NCBI GenBank assembly: GCA_964477085.1
Contig: CAYZDF010000099.1
Coordinates: forward strand, 1-7,769
Source of the DNA: Dichloromethanomonas sp964477085
Lineage (GTDB): Bacteria; Bacillota; Desulfitobacteriia; Desulfitobacteriales; Syntrophobotulaceae
Direction of reading: 5' to 3'
Length of the DNA: 7,769 nucleotides
Positions 6,748-7,769 of this stretch are shown here, piece by piece; position 1 is the first letter of the stretch, and each line of letters starts with the position of its first letter. The translations under genes were made by a program, and so were the position numbers. Under the pieces are notes generated by a model, which saw nothing but the letters and a program-made list of their open reading frames with translations, did not search any database and had not been told where the DNA came from.

Positions 6748-7482
6748 ATGCGGGTTAATACCACGGATATCCAAAATGCTTTTGGAAAGTATCTTTCTCT
6801 CTCCGAAAAGGAAGATATTATTATTACCAAAAACGGCAAGAGCGTAGCCAAACTCATCCGCTATAATGAGCCGGACGTTTTTCTTGTCCACGAAGAAGCA
6901 AAGAAATATCAACCGGTGAAAACGATTAGCTATGAAGAATATATGGAGCTGGTTGAATCCTCTGATCAAAGGTACGAGCTGATCGATGGTGAGATTTATC
7001 TTTTGGCTTCGCCTTCTTTTATCCATCAGGTGGTTGTCAACGAAATTTCCTGGCATTTGAATAACTATTTCAGAGGAAAACCTTGCCGGTCTTTGACTGC
7101 TCCGTTAGATATTCGGCTTTTCGGATTTGCGACCAAGTTCGAAGAAGATCCGAATGTCGTTCAGCCGGATGTCGTTGTGATCTGCGATGAAGACAAGGTC
7201 AATAATAAGAATAAGTATGAAGGCATCCCGACACTGGTAGTCGAAGTCCTGTCTCCATCCACTAAAGGAAAAGATCTGGCTGCAAAATTAAATCTCTATA
7301 TGAAAAGCGGTGTCTTGGAATACTGGGTGGTAAACCCGGAAGGTAAAAGTATTCTTCAATATTCCTTTTCTGAAGATAGAGATATCGAAAGCGTAAGCAG
7401 TCTCCGGTCGGGAGATATGATTCAATCGACAGTATTTGATGGTTTGGAGATACCTGTAAATCAAATTTTTGTTGATATTTGA
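6748..7482 (+). CDS. Phd-antitoxin-like domain fused to a Uma2 (PD-(D/E)XK-like) domain
   Basis: A 244-residue protein. Residues 1-40 match the Phd/YefM antitoxin DNA-binding pattern (NTTDIQNAFGKYL, then DIIITKNGKSVAKLI). After a linker, residues about 58-240 form a Uma2-family domain, a restriction-endonuclease-like fold: YELIDGEI (E77, E82), QPDVVV (D141), VVEVLSPST (E166) and the lysine of KLNLYMKSGVLEYWVV (K180). These are the expected acidic and lysine positions of a nuclease-like core, but Uma2 activity is poorly established. Start 6748 is chosen because AGGG lies 7 nt upstream; ATGs at 6727 and 6730 have no ribosome site. No separate toxin or antitoxin partner is adjacent on this strand. 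Self-repression through the palindrome in its promoter is plausible. It could instead be a plain Uma2 protein whose N-terminus acts only as a regulator. Confidence 0.88.
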   Translation: MRVNTTDIQNAFGKYLSLSEKEDIIITKNGKSVAKLIRYNEPDVFLVHEEAKKYQPVKTISYEEYMELVESSDQRYELIDGEIYLLASPSFIHQVVVNEISWHLNNYFRGKPCRSLTAPLDIRLFGFATKFEEDPNVVQPDVVVICDEDKVNNKNKYEGIPTLVVEVLSPSTKGKDLAAKLNLYMKSGVLEYWVVNPEGKSILQYSFSEDRDIESVSSLRSGDMIQSTVFDGLEIPVNQIFVDI

Positions 7483-7521
7483 CTCAATTCTATGAGAATT
7501 CAACAGCCTATTTCACAAAAA

Positions 7522-7551
7522 TTTACATTTGGTATGTATTTCAACTAAAAT
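7522..7551 (+). promoter_or_regulatory. Promoter facing the 3' end of the holin-like toxin gene (antisense RNA)
   Basis: TTTACA (7522-7527), an 18-nt spacer and TAAAAT (7546-7551), each 5 of 6 to consensus. It points right, into the tail of the minus-strand toxin transcript, with no protein gene on its strand. A weaker alternative is TTCAAC (7540-7545), 17 nt, TATAAG (7563-7568). Confidence 0.5.
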
Positions 7552-7572
7552 ATGGTATATACTATAAGCAAA

Positions 7573-7600
7573 GAGGAATCATGCAACTACATGATTCCTC
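7573..7600 (-). terminator. Hairpin terminator of the holin-like toxin transcript
   Basis: A perfect 11-bp stem, GAGGAATCATG (7573-7583) and CATGATTCCTC (7590-7600), with a 6-nt loop. On the minus strand it is followed by TTTGCTTATAG, a modest U-rich tract. It lies about 70 nt beyond the toxin stop codon. A smaller inverted repeat, AGCCG (7606-7610) with CGGCT (7624-7628), lies between it and the toxin gene. Confidence 0.6.
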
Positions 7601-7633
7601 ACAACAGCCGCTTTAAGGGCGGTCGGCTTTAGG

Positions 7634-7683
7634 AAACGGAATAGACCGTTATCCATTGTGGGTTGGGCGGTCTATTTCCGTTT
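7634..7683. repeat. Long inverted repeat overlapping the toxin stop codon
   Basis: Left arm AAACGGAATAGACCG (7634-7648) pairs with CGGTCTATTTCCGTTT (7668-7683), with a single bulged base and a 19-nt loop. The right arm contains the last codons and the TAG stop of the toxin gene (7672-7674). Both strands can fold it. It may limit translation or protect the 3' end of the toxin mRNA, and act as the stop hairpin of the antisense RNA. Confidence 0.75.
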
Positions 7684-7755
7684 ATGGAACGAAAGTATCA
7701 AAACCACCAATGTTCCGAAGGATATCATCAGTGTTAATGTTTGGTATACTTCCAT
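7672..7755 (-). CDS. Putative holin-like toxin, 27-residue membrane peptide
   Basis: A tiny gene: ATG at 7753-7755, TAG at 7672-7674, 27 residues. It begins MEVYQTLTLMISFGTLVV, continues as one hydrophobic helix (about residues 5-22) and ends in the basic tail FHKRK. This start, the ISFGTL motif and the charged tail are what I know of the putative holin-like toxin family (Hol_Tox) of Firmicutes, small membrane peptides regarded as type I toxins. The ribosome site is a perfect AAGGAGGTG (7761-7769), 5 nt before the ATG; an overlapping ATG at 7758-7760 is out of frame. The promoter is outside the window. The stop codon lies in a long hairpin, and a plus-strand promoter faces the gene's 3' end, fitting control by antisense RNA. 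Toxicity is inferred from the family, not shown. Confidence 0.85.
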   Translation of the reverse strand: MEVYQTLTLMISFGTLVVLILSFHKRK

Positions 7756-7769
7756 GGCATCACCTCCTT

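Larger units (their letters stand above)
7558..7683 (+). ncRNA. Candidate antisense antitoxin RNA of the type I module
   Basis: Inferred: a transcript from the plus-strand promoter would begin near 7558, cover the whole 3' untranslated part of the toxin mRNA and reach the last codons of the toxin, where the large hairpin (7634-7683), followed by TTTATGG, could end it. The T-run is short, so the 3' end is uncertain and may lie further right, outside the window. Tail-to-tail overlap with a tiny membrane toxin is the pattern of known type I pairs such as TxpA/RatA. No homology was tested. Confidence 0.4.

Noticed and set aside
6694..7056. 120-codon open frame on the minus strand
   Set aside because: It is a shadow of the Phd-Uma2 gene, with no ribosome site and no recognisable motifs.

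Overview
The window looks like a moderately AT-rich chromosomal segment of a Gram-positive clostridial bacterium. A Peptococcaceae-type genus (Desulfitobacterium, Desulfosporosinus or Dehalobacter) would fit. This is inferred from strong AGGAGG-type ribosome sites, a lipobox lipoprotein, OmpR/HisKA regulators, a Uma2 protein and a holin-like mini-toxin; no sequence search was run. There is no rRNA, tRNA, CRISPR array or insertion sequence.

Layout. (1) 126-3083, minus: a 985-residue polytopic membrane protein with about 13 membrane segments, a GAF-like domain, GGDEF (as SGDEF) and EAL, i.e. a cyclic-di-GMP turnover protein. Its stop codon lies inside its own terminator hairpin (121-142). (2) 3084-3407: a gene-free gap with a strong hairpin terminator (3355-3382), a possible minus-strand promoter, and a plus-strand promoter that together with the terminator could define a small RNA. 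(3) 3408-4433, minus: a small lipoprotein followed by a secreted coiled-coil protein. (4) 4573-6666, plus: an OmpR-family response regulator and its histidine kinase, 3 nt apart and divergent from the lipoprotein pair. The shared intergenic region carries 11-bp-phased direct repeats, the usual form of an OmpR/PhoB-type operator. (5) 6748-7482, plus: a Phd-antitoxin-like N-terminus fused to a Uma2 (PD-(D/E)XK-like) domain, with its own TTGACA promoter whose spacer holds a 14-bp perfect palindrome. (6) 7672-7755, minus: an unlisted 27-residue protein with a perfect Shine-Dalgarno site, recognised as the putative holin-like toxin family. Its 3' region is full of hairpins and faces an outward plus-strand promoter that could drive an antisense RNA, the arrangement of a type I toxin-antitoxin module.

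How the parts may work together. The two-component system probably controls itself and the divergent lipoprotein/coiled-coil pair, which suggests a cell-envelope sensing unit. The cyclic-di-GMP protein appears to be a separate unit. The right end carries two toxin-antitoxin-like elements side by side, Phd-Uma2 and the holin-like toxin with its antisense RNA, converging on each other with no clear terminator between them. The type I module is the least annotated and most interesting part of the window.
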